Shown here in pieces: positions 5,722 to 6,299 of a stretch of DNA of 6,299 nucleotides. The translations under genes and the position numbers were made by a program. This DNA comes from Clostridiales bacterium UBA1381 (GTDB lineage Bacteria > Bacillota > Clostridia > UBA1381). The notes beneath the pieces are model-generated. The model was not told the origin of the DNA. It made no database searches and saw only the letters and a program-made list of their open reading frames with translations. Location of the stretch: the NCBI GenBank assembly GCA_002305435.1, contig DBQZ01000144.1, positions 24,921-31,219 of the forward strand, in the 5' to 3' direction. How positions within the stretch are numbered: the stretch's first letter is position 1; every line of letters begins with the position of its first letter.

Positions 5722-6299
5722 ATGGAAAGCTATAATTTCAAAAAAATAGAAAAGAAATGGCAGGATCGCTGGGCGGAGGCTCATTGCTTTGAAGCCGAAA
5801 CAAACAGCGAAAAGCCCAAATACTTTGTTATGATAGAATTCCCCTATCCCTCGGGAGCAGGGCTTCATGTGGGACATCCCAGAAGCTACACCGCTCTTGA
5901 TATAATCGCCCGCAAAAGGCGCATGGAGGGATACAACGTCCTCTATCCGATAGGCTGGGATGCGTTCGGCCTGCCGACGGAAAATTTCGCAATCAAAAAC
6001 AAGGTACACCCGAAGATAATAACAAAGAAGAACATAGCAAACTTCACCCGCCAGCTGAAGATGCTCGGTTTTTCGTTCGACTGGTCACGTGAGATAAATA
6101 CTACAGATCCCGGCTATTACAAGTGGACGCAGTGGATATTCCTGCAGCTGTTCAAGCACGGTCTTGCATACAAGCAGGAAATGCCTATAAACTGGTGCAC
6201 AGGCTGCAAGGTCGGCCTCTCAAACGAAGAGGTCGTAAACGGCGTGTGCGAACGCTGCGGCAGCGAGGTTGTACAGCGGCGCAAAAGCCAGTGGATGCT
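5722..6299 (+). CDS. leuS: Leucyl-tRNA synthetase, N-terminal part (cut by window end)
   Basis: Translating from the ATG at 5722 gives 192 complete codons with no stop before the window ends; full-length LeuRS has roughly 800-870 residues. LeuRS attaches leucine to tRNA-Leu. The class I signature appears as [18 protein letters not shown] (40-57) with HVGH (49-52) as the HIGH motif. [16 protein letters not shown] (78-93) is typical of the LeuRS Rossmann core. NWCTGCK (157-163) and CERCG (176-180) provide four cysteines (159, 162, 176, 179) for the zinc ribbon inserted in the catalytic domain. The KMSKS loop, editing domain and anticodon-binding domain lie outside the window. GGAG (5705-5708) is 13 bases from the ATG, a rather long spacing. 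Only ten bases separate it from rsfS, so there is no room for its own T-box leader. Confidence 0.95.
   Translation, partial: MESYNFKKIEKKWQDRWAEAHCFEAETNSEKPKYFVMIEFPYPSGAGLHVGHPRSYTALDIIARKRRMEGYNVLYPIGWDAFGLPTENFAIKNKVHPKIITKKNIANFTRQLKMLGFSFDWSREINTTDPGYYKWTQWIFLQLFKHGLAYKQEMPINWCTGCKVGLSNEEVVNGVCERCGSEVVQRRKSQWM

Overview
The window is a compact, entirely plus-strand block of housekeeping genes from what looks like a Clostridia-class Firmicute, probably near Ruminococcaceae/Oscillospiraceae. That placement is inferred from three things. The gene order yhbY-nadD-yqeK-rsfS-leuS is a Firmicutes arrangement. Shine-Dalgarno sites are strong and a textbook vegetative promoter is present. Base composition is roughly balanced, yet AUA is the main isoleucine codon. 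No database search was possible, so the lineage is a judgement, not a result.

Layout: (1) Bases 1-65 probably hold the last 20 codons of an upstream gene. (2) Bases 93-3007 hold a two-gene unit: transcription terminator Rho with a long charged N-terminal insert, and an RsmF-type 16S rRNA cytosine-5 methyltransferase coupled to it by an ATGA overlap. The unit is closed by an intrinsic terminator (3019-3054). (3) A consensus promoter (TTGACA, 17-base spacer, TATAAT; 3096-3124), whose -10 box sits inside a 17-base inverted repeat, starts a second unit. That unit runs CpXC-domain zinc-ribbon protein, YhbY (CRM-domain ribosome assembly factor), NadD (NAD synthesis), YqeK (HD-domain Ap4A hydrolase), RsfS (ribosomal silencing factor) and the first 192 codons of leucyl-tRNA synthetase, which runs off the window end. 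Genes in this unit are 4-15 bases apart or overlap, and I see no terminator between them, so they are probably one transcript.

Functionally the window concerns gene-expression machinery: transcription termination (Rho), rRNA modification (RsmF), subunit assembly and dormancy (YhbY, RsfS), tRNA charging (LeuS), and the linked nucleotide chemistry of NAD and Ap4A (NadD, YqeK). The only gene of unknown role is the CpXC protein, which is promoter-proximal where I would expect the GTPase gene obg in many Firmicutes. I found no mobile element, CRISPR array, RNA gene, toxin-antitoxin pair or defence system. The largest space between genes is 189 bases and holds the terminator and promoter. I do not see a novel system here; the findings are modest points on regulation and gene architecture.
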